Shown here piece after piece: positions 45,171 to 57,450 of a DNA stretch of 64,000 nucleotides; position 1 is the first letter of the stretch; every line of letters begins with the position of its first letter. The DNA comes from Morinoia aosen (Eukaryota; Arthropoda; Malacostraca; Amphipoda; Talitridae): assembly GCA_030386875.1 (NCBI GenBank), contig CM059573.1:27569891-27633890 (forward strand), read 5' to 3'. The notes under the pieces were generated by a model, which searched no databases, was not told the DNA's origin, and saw nothing but the letters and a program-made list of their open reading frames with translations. The position numbers and the translations under genes were made by a program.

Positions 45171-47308
45171 ATTAGTGCTTTGTTCAAAGCTCGACTTCAT
45201 TGTTATAAATGCTGGATGAACAAATTATTCCTTCAACCTAACAGGCGTATGGTATTCGTTTTAAGTATGTTTCATTCGAACAGATGGAACACCAGCACAT
45301 CGGTGGGTTGTTGTAACGAATAAATTTATAGAAATACTCGTTCAGACGGTCATCACTTGGATTTAACGTTGATGGTTTTCCAGATAGTTGACCCGGAACT
45401 CAAGCGATGCGACAATTCTAGTAAAATAAAATCTGTGTGCGAGGAATCAAACACGGAGAATTCATGACGCAGCTATGCAAAGAATTAAGGCTCAAAATAT
45501 TACTTCCATCGAAGTAAATCCTGCGTTTAAAGAGCGCAACGGCAGATCTATGGGAGGATACTGGCAGTGAACCCTATTGTTAATGAACAAAGTTGTTAAA
45601 ACTAGATATTGTTATGTTTGGAATGAATAAAAAATAATGAGAAAAACATCATTTTCTAATTGTGAGAAAGGCCAGCGCTCTGCACAATACTCATTGCTCC
45701 TTTTCTTCCTACTTAGTGCTTGTCTCTTTTAATTTGATTCTTGGTTATAATTGAAAATTTTTTCTATCTTACTTATCGAATACAAAATTTTGAATGAAAT
45801 GAAAAAAATACGTTCATCTTAGTTTGTACATGAAATTTGAGAAATTAAACGTTGTCACGTTTTAGGCACGTCCTATATTATTTTCCAGTAGGGTAGCAAG
45901 TACCTATGTTCTTTTTCCATAAAGTCTTTAAATTACGCATCTTCGTTCATGTATCATGTTGTTTAAGCTGCAGTGTTATCATTTGGTTCATTTTCAAGTC
46001 GATCTTCCATTCTTATTCCTCAACATGTGTGTAAACACAATTGGTAATCATCATCTGAATTTGGTAATCGATTAAAATTTTATTTTATTTAGAAGTCTCT
46101 TAAGCGCTGTGATAAAATGCCGGGAAGGGAGCCGAAATAGTAATGAGGAGGAATTTTATTTTAAAACTTGTAATCGTTGAAAAACCTCTAAATGATATAA
46201 CATATCGTTCATTTTATCTGTAATTCATAATTTACTGACATTTTCAGGACCATGAAGGAAACCAGGACGATGTTGAGGTATACTGCACTTCGGCGCATCG
46301 GGTGTACTCGTATGTCATGCAGTCTCCTTCCGATTGGTTAACAAATAGGACATGCATTATTCTCCTGATTTATTTGCTCATTGTTACGGGATTTTCTAGT
46401 ATTTAAGACGACTACTTCACAGCTTTCAAAATTTTTACATGAATTGCATAACTTTTCTGAAAAAAACATTTGCGTATAATAAGAATTTTAAGCATGTGGT
46501 TTAACTAGTTTTGACATATAAATAAATTTCAATGGAAACTTGCTACTTCAAATGAATAAATTTAAAAATTTTCATTCAACTGGAAAAGTTTTGCTTTTTG
46601 ATTCCATATATGAAGAATTTTTATTTTCGCTATCTCATGGCATTTCGCGCGAGTTGTCCTTTACGGTTTTTTACTCTCACTACACAAAGTGTACCGTTGT
46701 GAAATACCGAAAAAATTGCCCTGAGCACATACACAGAATTATCTGAAGCTTCTGGAAAATTTCAAAAAACATCGTAAGCCATCATATGACATGTAAATTA
46801 GTTTAGACACTATTTTATAGGGAAAAATGGATTAAAATAACCAAATTGAAACAAGATCCTGAACTAATCTTGGAATTATAAAATCAAGATAACTATGAGC
46901 ATAAATTAAGTGAACTCGAAAAAGCTTATCCGAAAAGTATCGCGACTTAAAAATTACGAAGCCTTGAAATTGTGAAACCTGGAGTTCTAAGGGCTAAAAA
47001 CTTTAGCTTTGAAGTTGGGAAGCTTGAAGGTGTTGGCGAGTTTTCAGCAGCTCAGAGAAGATGCTTGTCTCAACGAATTGCAAGTCGTCGCTCTGTGTAG
47101 ATTTGACCATACAGAAAACGGTCGAGCATCGATCCTGGCCACAATAAATTTCCTTCGATATTTAATATATGTACACAATTTTTGAGGAACTAACTTTGAC
47201 GCTATAAATTAGATCGGAAAAATTGTGTTATTTGAGTTAACACATTTTTCAACCCAATTCTTATTCATAAACCACATGGAAACTGTAAAGTCGAAGCTTG
47301 TAGCTACA
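45171..47308. other. no gene seen
   Basis: AT-rich; 45200-45600 may be further decayed sequence of the repeat protein. Open frames up to 68 codons (46540-46746) carry no motif. Confidence 0.4.
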
Positions 47309-47314
47309 TTTATT
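47309..47314 (-). terminator. poly(A) signal AATAAA for the 423-residue gene
   Basis: The first canonical AATAAA on the minus strand lies about 207 bp after the stop codon at 47521-47523. A variant AATATA at 47466-47471 is nearer. Confidence 0.4.
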
Positions 47315-47520
47315 CATTGAAAACAAGACATTTTTCGTTCAATAGACAAATTCTTTTCATTGGACTTTGGTAGTAGGGACTGGAGGACATTTTTTCTTTT
47401 CGGGTATTAGTTCACATTTTCATACCTAAGTGAGAAGCACATTGCATAAAACCTAAATTCTTGAAATATATTTAGTTATTTTGGAACTGCAAGCATTGCT
47501 AGGTCGCGAGAACAACGAAA

Positions 47521-48792
47521 CTAAGGACTAAGAAGTACAAACATTTCGTCGGCCAAATACGTGAGGTCCAAAAGTCCAACCGCCGACTCCAAGTGCCACT
47601 TGGCGTGAGGGATCACGGGATTGCACCAGAAATCGCCTGGATAGACGTCAGTCCCATTTTGGAAATCCAGGTTGAAGTAATCGTACGAATTAATTTCGTT
47701 CAGACGAGTGTTGACAATTGGTAAGTATTCATATCCTATTCCGTTAACTGTTTCGTTGAGGAAGAATGGGTTGTCTGTGAGAATTTCTTCTTGCCATAGG
47801 AAGGCATAAATTAGTTTCAAAACTGTGGTGATACCATCTTCAAAGAATCTTGTTTCCTCGATTACTCCCAAGGTGATATTCTCAGTCAAATAGCGGATCT
47901 CAGGCAGGTACTGATCCATGATGAAATCCTGATACTCAGCCTGAAGTCCAAAGGCAGACATGATGATTGGGGCCCAGTGATCCACAAATTCTGGTGTGAA
48001 AACTAAAGTCATTACATTGCTAAAAATTCCTGCGAATGACACATAGTAGTCAGGAATGTCGAATGTTGCTGTGTGTTCATGCCACTCCTCGACTGGCAAA
48101 TTCAAGTACATTTTCTGGAACTCATCGGCGAGTTCAAGTGATGTCAAATTCCTGTACGTCGGACTGAAGTCACGTACGATGGACGACGCTGGTAGATTTG
48201 CAATACTTCCTTGATGAACGAGGTAAGATAAAACTCGTATGCTCCAAGTATCTTGCTGCCCTCCTACGTTGGTGTGGCTTAAATGCATGAACGATGATCC
48301 CATCACCAAACTTACAAAGGCTTTACCAATTGCCTTGATGTAAACTTCAGGAAGATTGAAAACTGTCCCGGCGGCAACCTGCTTGCACAGTTCCAACGGC
48401 GGGTGAATGTAAGCAACATTCGACGCATAATTACATGGTTCGTAGACGGTCATGTTCAGAAAATCAGAGGTTGTTACATTTTTTTCAATATAAACTAAAT
48501 CCATTCCTCCCCATGGGTCACTTTCGGTGCCATTCATGATCCAGTAATTTATTATTCCTTGCCATGCGGAGTCTTGCGACGCGGTTAGGAGAGGGTCGAA
48601 AGTCACCATGCAGTCTCGTAATTCTTGAAAAAGAAGTCTGTCATACTCGGGCTCCCCAGTCATGAGCTGCTGCATAGCATCGAACATCTGCAACATGGCC
48701 GAATCTTCCTCAACCTGGCAATTTACTACAGCCACTGCCAGAGTGCAGAAAACCACTGCTGTCGCAGCACTGAGCGAGAATTTTAAAGCCAT
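47521..48792 (-). CDS. secreted glycoprotein of unknown function, 423 aa
   Basis: This is the only long intact open frame in the window. Residues 1-25 form a clear signal peptide (hydrophobic ALKFSLSAATAVVFCTLAVA, likely cut around C25/Q26), so the product should be secreted or luminal. The mature chain has seven N-glycosylation sequons (N87, N105, N113, N215, N305, N346, N379) and four cysteines (C61, C120, C136, C390), enough for two disulfides. It is rich in aromatic and acidic residues (for example DPWGGMDLVY, VDHWAPIIMSAFG, YPGDFWCNP), with no membrane span or GPI-type tail. The ATG has a favourable context (AAC before, G after) and no introns interrupt the frame. I do not recognise the family; an arthropod-specific secreted protein is an inference. 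No neighbour suggests a pathway. Confidence 0.9.
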   Translation of the reverse strand: MALKFSLSAATAVVFCTLAVAVVNCQVEEDSAMLQMFDAMQQLMTGEPEYDRLLFQELRDCMVTFDPLLTASQDSAWQGIINYWIMNGTESDPWGGMDLVYIEKNVTTSDFLNMTVYEPCNYASNVAYIHPPLELCKQVAAGTVFNLPEVYIKAIGKAFVSLVMGSSFMHLSHTNVGGQQDTWSIRVLSYLVHQGSIANLPASSIVRDFSPTYRNLTSLELADEFQKMYLNLPVEEWHEHTATFDIPDYYVSFAGIFSNVMTLVFTPEFVDHWAPIIMSAFGLQAEYQDFIMDQYLPEIRYLTENITLGVIEETRFFEDGITTVLKLIYAFLWQEEILTDNPFFLNETVNGIGYEYLPIVNTRLNEINSYDYFNLDFQNGTDVYPGDFWCNPVIPHAKWHLESAVGLLDLTYLADEMFVLLSP

Positions 48793-48982
48793 GTTCGTGT
48801 TGCCAGGATGAGACGCTTCTAACGCGATTCATGCAGTTGCACGGATTCTTAGGTTACTGCATCCTGAGAAGAGCGTCACCTGATGAGAACTGATTTCCTT
48901 CCCTGTAAAAGATACCGGCTACTACGCACCAGCTTGTTTATTACATTACGCGATAACTAAACCACTGTTAGCACCATAGTAA

Positions 48983-48990
48983 CTATATAT
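48983..48990 (-). promoter_or_regulatory. possible TATA box of the 423-residue gene
   Basis: ATATATAG on the minus strand is followed about 23 bp downstream by an ACAGT initiator-like word (48964-48968). This would give a 5' UTR of about 170 bp. The match is weak in AT-rich DNA. Confidence 0.3.
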
Positions 48991-49424
48991 GATTACTGAG
49001 ATGCATTGTTAAATTAAGTTCCTTTTTTGGCGACTTTTTGTATTGTTTTTTACAGAGTTCCTCAACGACTCAAATATTTGTAAGAAATTCTCATGTGCCA
49101 TACTTTAATTTTAAAGATTGGATAATTGATGTACTGATAATTGTGTACTGTTGCACACATTAATTTGGCAAGGACACTACTAAAGCACCCACTGCTTACT
49201 CAGTTTAATCACTGGTCAGATGAAGTAGTTTTCATCTGAAAAATTATAATGAAATCCATAGTACGACTGGTCCTGATGATAAATTATTCATTTATTTCCT
49301 ACATTTCGGCCTTCAGTCTGATAAACTCGAAGAATTCATGTATTTCAGGACCTTGAAGTGCTTCGATAATTTTTGGGTGCATTATATGGTTAACAATTTT
49401 AATTTTTAGAATTGCAATTCTTAG

Positions 49425-49640
49425 TTAATAGTTTTTATGTGACACAATTTTTAATGGTGTGTGAATTTGCCCGGTCCATCTGCATCGGAGTACATAAGCT
49501 GTATCTTCTGCACATTGAGACTGAGGATCGGTGAGGTACAGAGTAGACAATCGTACATTTGCAATTCCGAGGTCGGCTCCATATTCCTCCATTCGCCTCC
49601 ATGTGGTCAACAACGATTCAGAAATCACTAAATCTTTTTG
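49425..49640 (-). CDS. exon-like open segment (terminal exon candidate)
   Basis: After a possible AG acceptor at about 49641, the minus strand stays open to TAA at 49425-49427 with a protein-like reading: TTWRRMEEYGADLGIANVRL and CAEDTAYVLRCRWTGQIHTP are two parts of it. It is less AT-rich than the flanks. It lies 630 bp upstream of the 423-residue gene on the same strand and 300 bp below the Cys-rich segment at 49943-50190, so both could be exons of one gene. No family recognised; it could also be chance. Confidence 0.25.
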   Translation of the reverse strand, partial: QKDLVISESLLTTWRRMEEYGADLGIANVRLSTLYLTDPQSQCAEDTAYVLRCRWTGQIHTPLKIVSHKNY

Positions 49641-49942
49641 ATTTTATGTTAGAGGCCGAGTTTTGCCGATATTTGAATTTCAAAATCATTGTATGTTCTG
49701 AGGACATACTAATACCCGATGTCACGGATTTTTTCTTTCCCTTCTGCATTTCCAACTAACCGATATCGCCTGTGTGTGTGCGAATCTTATGCACGAATGC
49801 CGTTTTAAGTTATGTCGTTACTTTCAGCTGATGGTTAGACTATCTCAAAGCTTTCATTTTTATTAATGCATAAGTTTTTACTCTCAACTTCTTAAGGTAG
49901 GTATAAATTTTACCTTTCACTCCTAGGACATAGATTGGTCAA

Positions 49943-50190
49943 TTATTCCAAAAATGTTTCACAGGGAGGACTTCTAGTTCTTTCGCCTTGCTCCTCTCCA
50001 TCATACGCCACATTGGACGAATAACAAAGGTTGTATGAGCCTAGCAGGCACGAACATTTGGCCTGCTGCCACTGGGTCCGCACGCCGTGCCCACACCGTT
50101 CTCCAGAATAAATATTTGTAATGTTTCCTTCACATACTCGTAATTTCATTTCTAAAATCCTCCCTCTAAGTAATTTAAAATCACAGCTTA
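49943..50190 (-). CDS. exon-like Cys-rich open segment
   Basis: The minus-strand frame runs without stop from about 50190 to TAA at 49943 and contains seven cysteines: SCDF, RVCEGN, ERCGHGVR, AKCSC (two), NLCYS and SPPCE. The CGHGVR stretch recalls the C-G-G-V-R core of thrombospondin type 1 repeats, but the remaining spacing does not clearly fit. One sequon (NIT) is present. AATAAA follows at 49859-49864 on the same strand, 80 bp after the stop. An extracellular protein exon is an inference from cysteine content. Confidence 0.3.
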
Positions 50191-51124
50191 CAGAAATTTG
50201 ACGTGATAAACATTTTCATGTATGCATCAACTTTGTGGCTCCAAAAAATAGACGTCCTCATGCTATCGCATGGCTGCGTGTACCAGAATTGGAATCAGTT
50301 TCTGCAAATTTTTCAATGCATCCAATTGAACTATATCCCTTTCAAGTTAACATCAGGAAAATTTTTTATATGTATGTAAATTGAGTGATTTCAACTTTTG
50401 TTACGCTTCATAATGAAGCACCAACTTATGAATAATTTAACCCATTCGTTTCAAATCACAGAACCTGCATAGTTAAATTACTCTCATGATTTGCAATTCA
50501 TTTTTAAATCATACAGTTACTGGAAATTTCTTTGCCCTAACGTTTTCAGAATAGCGCGTAAAATATTCGAGAAACGCCAACAGAAAAAATTCCAACATTT
50601 TTCACTTCTCTGTCATTCCAATCCATGCTCAGTTATTACTCCCAAACGCCTGCTTCAGTATGTAGGTTGTGAATTTTGGAGCCGATGGACGTGTGATCGA
50701 GTGGTCTGGCTTAGCCACATGAGCGCTGTACGTCATGGTGTTGAGCGTGGTCCCAAGAAGCTTGAGAAGCACTTTTCGGTTGCGACACATTCTCGTTTCA
50801 ATATGAAAAATGTTATTAGGCCCCCTGGACAGATTTTAGATTTCAGACTTCACTATCGAGCCGAATTTACCCTATATTTCCGAGTCTCGTTCCATGATAG
50901 CATCAGTTCCTCTTGAGAGATACTTACAGTACAGTACCATTTCAGTTCATAATTCCTGTTTTTCTAAATGCATGTATCGATTCGAAATTTTTTGGATACT
51001 CATGAAGGTGTGCATCATTGTTCTTTGGTTGCTCGTCGTATATATGAGGAGCAGATGTCCTACTGACAGATTTAGGATGACTTACACGTATTACTATAGA
51101 TTTAAGAATTTAAAAACGAAGGTT
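50191..51124. other. no recognised gene; tRNA-like word at 50692
   Basis: A 141-codon plus frame at 50491-50916 has no motif. Inside it, GTGTGATCGAGTGGTCTGGC (50690-50709) resembles a box A and may be another SINE head. Confidence 0.3.
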
Positions 51125-51482
51125 AGGTATCATATTTAATAGAATTTAACGAAGCAAATTTTAAAATATCTGAATTGGTCAATTTTAAACGTTTCGGAGA
51201 CCAGCTCCATCTTCAGTAAGTCTGAAAAAATGAAAACCAAAATATGTTAGTTCTTGACAAAAGTGACAAAAGTGATCAGTAAGAAAAAAAATTTATACAA
51301 AAATTTCTCAAGGATATGAACTATTAGCATTATTTAAAAGCGGCTTCTCTTTTGCTATGTGAAGGGATTCTAGAATGCGCAAATTTAACTCGTTAGGTGC
51401 AAAGCTTAAAATAGAAAATTGTCCTCGGAAATACGGCTGCTACACTGCTCGGTATGAAGGCGGATTGATGAATGAGGAGGTT
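51125..51482 (+). repeat. Penelope-like element, left inverted arm
   Basis: Pairs with 52839-53192 at roughly 85-90 percent identity by eye. It includes the coding end of the endonuclease (51406 upward). Confidence 0.9.
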
Positions 51483-52778
51483 GACCTAAAGGTCTCCCGG
51501 TACGAAAGCTTACTCCGCGGTGCTGGGCGATCCTGACGTAAAAAGGCAGCGTCGTCATGCCGACGTAGCCAGACGTACACTGTACGCAACTAAATTTATA
51601 TACCAGGGATGCCCGCATCCGCTTAGGAACCCTATCTTTGTACCGAAAGAAAAAACCAACTCGCAGTAGATTCACAGTAATTACATTTAATTTTACCGCA
51701 GGAAAGTGGTGTTTAAAAAGGTTTTCAAAATCCCGGTGCATCTTGCTCATAAAGTCACCAAAATATGGAAATACGTAGTAGAGCTATTGCACCGAATCGG
51801 CGACATCGTTAATACCTGAATATCTCTTGGCTAAAAATTTTCTAATATGAGCATGAACAATTGAGGAAGGGAATCCGTTTTTACAAAAAAGGGAGACTAA
51901 AAAATTAAATTCAGCATGCAGATCCACAAAACTAGAACAAATGTTGAAGTCACGATTTAATAAGGTTTTAATCGCATTAATTTTAAATCTAGAGTTACAG
52001 TTGCTGTAGAAACTTATGCCCAATCCAGTAAAAGTAGCCTTACAAAAAACTGAAGAAGTGAAAGCTTTACCTACTCGAGTAATTTTTGAGTCCAAAAAAG
52101 ATAACGAGCCATTATTCTCAATTTCGATTGTAAATTTTATTGATGAATGTTTCTCATTTAAATAGTCCCTAACATTTGAGCATGACTTGGATCACGAAAC
52201 AACAAAAACGTGTCATCAATGTAACGGCGATAAAATTCTGGTTTAAATTCCACAGGACAATCGGCCAGCCATTTTTGTTCCCAGTGACACATGAAAATAT
52301 TTGCAAATGTGGGTCCTAACGGAAGACCCATGCCCAGGCCATCGATTTGTTTATACATATTACCAGCAAACACAAATATAGAGTTCATAACAGACAGTTC
52401 GTGAAGCGTCTTAAAATAAGATTTGCCTAGGCCTAAAACTGTATCACTTGTCAAAGCAAACAAGGAATTTATAATTATTTCAATGGTTTCTGCAAGTGGA
52501 ATATTTTTGAATAAGCTTTCAATATCAAATGAAGCCATGGTCATTTTATCGGCATTTCGACACGATGTGATCTCGTTAACAAATTGAGTTGAGTTACCAA
52601 GAGTATATTCATTCACAGTCAAAGGATTTAACACAGGTACTAGAAATCGTGCTGAGTTAAAACTAGGCGAATTCACTGCAGCAAAAATAGGACGAAATTG
52701 AAATTTAGATGGAAAGTCTAATTTAAGGATTTTCGGCAAACCATACAGGACTCCCGGACGTGAACCTGACACATACAA
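51406..52778 (-). pseudogene. Penelope-like RT and GIY-YIG endonuclease, broken
   Basis: The first segment (52778-52158) holds RPGVLYGLPKI, a core FDIESLFKNIPL (residues 84-95), GLGMGLPLGPTFAN (147-160) and YRRYIDDTFLLF with catalytic YIDD (186-189). It ends at a frameshift near 52160-52168. A second frame carries LDSKITRVGKAF and the linker down to 51784, where a stop follows DVADSVQ. The same frame continues with MSKMHRDFENLF and the endonuclease: VYKFSCVQC, SGYVG and FYVRIAQHRG (Tyr, YVG and Arg of the GIY-YIG fold, with the paired cysteines typical of this family), then PPHSSIRLH. So there is one frameshift, one nonsense codon and a missing 5' part. The RT primes on target DNA and the endonuclease cuts it in active relatives; this copy is dead. 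Confidence 0.9.
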
Positions 52779-52838
52779 CTTCGAGTATACAGTTCAGGAG
52801 AGAAAACCTTCAGATTTTTAAGCTTGCGTAAAAAATTA

Positions 52839-53192
52839 AACCTCCTCATTCATCAATCCGCCTTTATACCGAGCAGTGTAGCAGCCGTATTTCCGAGGAC
52901 AATTTTTCTATTTTATGCTTTGCACCTAACGAGTTAGATTTGCGCATTTTAGAATCCCTTCCCATTGCAAAAGAGAAGCCGCTTTTAAATAATGCTAATA
53001 GTTCATATCCTTCAGAAATTTTTGTATAGATTTATTTTTTTTCTTGCTGATCATTTTTGTCGAGAACTAACCAATTTTGTTTTTTATTTTTTCAGACTTT
53101 CTGAAGATGGAGCTGGTCTCCGAAATGTTTAAAATTGACTAATTCAGATATTTTAAATTTATCTTCGTTAAATTCTATTAAATGTGATACCT
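52839..53192 (-). repeat. Penelope-like element, right inverted arm
   Basis: Reverse-complement copy of 51125-51482. On the plus strand it encodes the same endonuclease tail words (SSIRL region), now disconnected from any gene. Confidence 0.9.
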
Positions 53193-56100
53193 AGGCTATC
53201 CGTGCTGTATTCTTCGTCTTCAAATTCTTAATGATGGTCCGACAAAGAAGTGTTAAATTTACGGAACTATAGATTTAGACTTGCATTCTATGCGGGCACG
53301 ATTTACCTACATGTACAATTCATTGATGACTTCAACCAGAAACAAAGACATGTCAAATATAGGTGTTACAAATTTATGTTCCGATTTGGTGCTAATGAAC
53401 TGCTTCCTATCGTCATGAGAATGCGTGTCAGTCCGGACTTCTTTGTTATGTTTCCTTTTCTTATCTGTTTCGTGGGCGAACTTTTATACTCTATAAGTAT
53501 TCTTCTGCCATTCTACCCCGCGGTTGGTAAGCGTTAGATCGAATTCGTTATTATGCTTGTCCGTAAATGAACATTTATGTTACAGTCTTCATGCGTCTTC
53601 AATTTCTGTTTTGTTTTATTGGAGGTCTCACAAGCACCAAACCTTTAGTTAGATAGGACAGATCAGTTTGTTAATTTATTTTCTTACGGTAGTTACTAAT
53701 TTTGATATTATGTAGAATTTGTTCATCTTGCTTCATTTCTATTGACCATCATAATTTTCCGTAAATGTTTATCCTTGATTATTCACACTTTCATTTAGGC
53801 CAAAATTTCCCTCCAAGAAATGGCTATCAAGCGCCCTGCGCCCAATAAGTCATTACGAACTAAGGGCTAGATCTCTGCCTTGACAAACCCCATATACCTG
53901 AATCCACAATTGCGTTTTGTTCTTTTCGAATAAACTATGACTGCATTAGACATAAACGCTCGATACAAAACCTCAATGAAAAAATCTATGAAGTTTTTTC
54001 TACGATAGCATCGATCTTGGCGAGAACAATTTTAGAGGTCGAAATTTCTGTTGTTCACTAAAACGATCTCAATTATTTTCGGTACTCATATGGACATGAT
54101 ACGCACTGCTCTCTGGGACATAAAACACTGCTTACGATTGATGATAAAAATTCACTGACCACAACTGAATTGTGGTCAGTACTATGCAATAATTGTGTTC
54201 CATTAGGGAATCCAATTGGATGCGTATTGATAACTTAGTGGTCATGAACAGGCAACAAGTCATGTTGAAAAAGTTGCTCGCCTAAACGAAGACCAGAAAT
54301 ACATCAACAAAAATTACCAATGCTCTTGAATGCTTTCATCCGCTTGACGCTGGCGAGACTAATCTAAGAGATTGGAAGGAATCTTCCTGTTATAAACAAA
54401 AGAGTGCAAATTGTAGAATACATGGTAATTGGAATAAAATCTGACGTTTTGGGATTATATTTATTATCCGCGTAAAAAAGTAACCCAATTCTAACAGGAG
54501 GAAAAAAAATTCAAAAATATTCAAACTCAAAAACATGGAAGGCGTTACAAAATTTAATACATAGATGGGGTATGAATTGTTTTTAATTCCTAAAAAGAAA
54601 ACTATCAAAACAAAGCCATCAATTAGAAAAGCATAGCGATATCGTGAGTATGTATATCAACTGAGCACAAAATCGATTTCAAGAGATACCTTGTCAAAAT
54701 TTTTTCGAGTTTTTCATTAATTATAATTAATCATTTCTTACAAAATCATCAACAAACTGTTATTGTATCTCATTTTCTTATGATTTATTATTTTGTATGC
54801 AATTCCTGTTTTTTCGATAAAAACTGCTCTAGCAATCTGAAAACGTTTTCGTCAAACGTTGGGACGTGAGACCACGGAAAAAAGGAGATTTCGCGTTTGA
54901 TTTATTAGTCTTTTTAAGATAAGGGTAAAGGTTTACAGCGAGCATTCTCACGTGGGATCGCAGGTCAAGGAAGGGTCGAAATTATGTTTATTTTACGAAG
55001 GCAAGCAATCGGACCGGGCCTTTTACACGTCTCAGTTTGCGGAAGAAAATTGTAGGTGAATATAGGTCTCCGTAGCGAGAATGTTAGCCAAAAAGAGGAA
55101 GTACTTTTAAGAAAAACTCTCCTTTTGGGCTGTTCTAGGGCAGAATACGGAGGAGAAAGGCTCGCCCTTGGCTAAAAGAATGGTAGGCACCCTTCGATGG
55201 GAGGAGCCAACATGAGTGTATGAAAATTTAAAATATAGAGCAGTTTGATCGCAACCACAGGAAAACGTGGTTTGCAGAGGTGCTGTGTGTGCGCGTGTAT
55301 AAAAATTCAGTTTCTCACTTAACAAAAAGAGAAATCTGCGTCGAGCAAAAATTTTTAAAATTGATTTGATGATGTGACAAAATAAAAACTAGTGATATTA
55401 CTAACCGGCAACGACCAATCGTAAGTTGAAGCCTCGTTAAATATTCAGTATTAATGTTGTTTTAATTATAGTTAGAAAATCAAGCATATTAAAGATGTGT
55501 CATATTCATATGAAGAGGGGAATGAGCATGATAATCTATCAAATAGTTGAACACATATTAACCATAAATGGTCAGAAAAAATACCATAATGTTGTTATTT
55601 ATTCAGATTGATCTATGTTTCGCAGATTGTCCTATCAAGCCATCAAAGTATTTATAATCAAAATTCATTAGAGAAAGTCAACGCTCTCGAATGGATCTGA
55701 GTGATTCCGGAAGAAATTGTTTAAAAAGATATCATCTCGATTGAGTGAAAATTTTCGGAAGTTTCAAAGTAATGAAGTTATTCATAATGATTAAAATGAT
55801 TTCTTGAAAAATGGAAGGAAGAAAATTATAAATGTTGATTCGCATTCAAAGACGGAACAGAAATAATACATAGAATAAGTTCTTTCTAACACTTGAATGG
55901 GGATTTGTACATATTGCAAAAATAAACCTCAATCTTTATTGCAACGTGAGGAACGCAGCAGTCGTGAAGTATAATCATTCGCAAAAGTTGTCTTTGCTGA
56001 AAGTTCCGACGCTTTTGTACATTGCGTCCGTCGTGCATATCAAAAACTGATGTTGGAATAAATTGAACCGAATAAGCGTCTGAAGAACAGCAATAGGAGT

Positions 56101-57442
56101 TCGAATTTTTTTTTTTTTTTGCTTACGTCACTGTATTTGTGTACCGAGTAATGTGAAGTACATTTGTTTTTTGGCATATTTATGAGCGAGAAATTCTAGT
56201 GCCAATAATTCTATATTTTAATAGTAGACGCTCAATTGGGAAATATAGGAAATTGAATGACGATATTAGGGTTTCAGCAATGTTTTCATTTGATTAACGT
56301 CAAAGTCATTGTGTATTAAGGTGTAATTCAAGTGAATATAATTTTTTTGAAGACCCTCAGAACTTATCAAGTCTTAAAAATATTATTCACTGAGCAGGTC
56401 TTACCTTCGATGGTACAAGAGAAACGCGTGGAAAACTATTTTGGAGCTGTGAGTGAATTTGGGAGCGAAACACAGTGAGTAGCCGCAATCATTTTCATTT
56501 TTCGTGCTGTCTCAACGAAATTATATGTTAATGTTAATGCTGTGTTTTATATAGCACTCGCACAGCTTTCAGTATCAGCATTTTTGTATGGAGGTGGGCC
56601 TCTCCTCCAACTGAGATTGCTTTGTAAATTAACGCAAGTTAGCAAGGCGCAAACACAGCTCGTGATATGTGAACAGATTTAAAAACAACTTTACCTCACA
56701 GCAGACAAATTTCAGCAAAATTATCTCATGCGATGAAAAGATAAGAACAGTAATAGAAAATTGAAGTAACACACATAAACGATATAGTTGTTAGAATCAA
56801 CAAAAGTGGGAGGAAAGAAGGCTAACATCGCCAAGGGAGGGTTGATAGTTTACCCCTAGTGAGAATAGAACCTTCAAGCAGTATTTACCGACATAGTGTG
56901 GATAACTGTAAGCTCTTCTATCGGTCGTATGTTGAATGACCCGATGGTGTAATGGTATTGTAAACTGAGAAATAATCAGCTTATTATTTTTATGATCCAA
57001 AATCGAAATATCTACCAAAATCATGCATAAAAACAATTTTCCTAGGTGGTTCAAAGAATTCATTTGTTAAAACAAAATGTTTTGATGCTTGAATATTTCA
57101 AACTTTTGTACTATGAGTTATTTATTTTATACGTACAATTGAATTTGTGGCACATCCAGAGCTTAACAACTGTTTACACTCATTAACGGAGAAATTCAAG
57201 ACACATTTAATTCAAGTGATACGCAATTGTTGAACTGTACGGTGTGTCAGCACAGCTTGAAACAGCTGGCCAGAACAATAGCATAGCAACTTGAGACACT
57301 GAGGCAGAAGTTAGAGTATTAGAAAAACAGCATCAACTGCTCCTGAACAGAAGGTCGGCTGTTTGATGACCCTGGCCCACAGTGAATAGAAAAGAAATTA
57401 TGTTAAAATAAAAGATCAGCTCTACTTAGAGACTTGCCATAG
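53193..57442. other. long AT-rich stretch, no gene supported
   Basis: A 95-codon plus frame (53250-53537) and a 72-codon minus frame in a less AT-rich patch (55107-55325) show no motif. A short palindrome with 11-bp arms (ACTGACCACAA / TTGTGGTCAGT) lies at about 54157-54181. Confidence 0.45.
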
Positions 57443-57450
57443 CCTAGACC

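Larger units (their letters stand above)
51125..53192 (-). mobile_element. Penelope-like element with inverted long repeats
   Basis: A decayed RT plus GIY-YIG endonuclease gene on the minus strand is enclosed by an inverted pair of about 355 bp: 51125-51482 and 52839-53192. Shared blocks include CTCATTCATCAATCCGCC, GTGTAGCAGCCGTATT, AGAGAAGCCGC, GATGGAGCTGGTCTCCG and TCTATTAAAT. The left arm holds the end of the coding region and the 3' region; the right arm is the same sequence in opposite orientation, so the element starts with an inverted copy of its own 3' end. Inverted pseudo-LTRs of this kind are known for Penelope-like elements. The RT N-terminal third is missing. Confidence 0.9.

Noticed and set aside
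50491-50916. 141-codon open frame as a gene
   Set aside because: No motif, no signal peptide, uneven composition and a tRNA-like word inside; likely chance.
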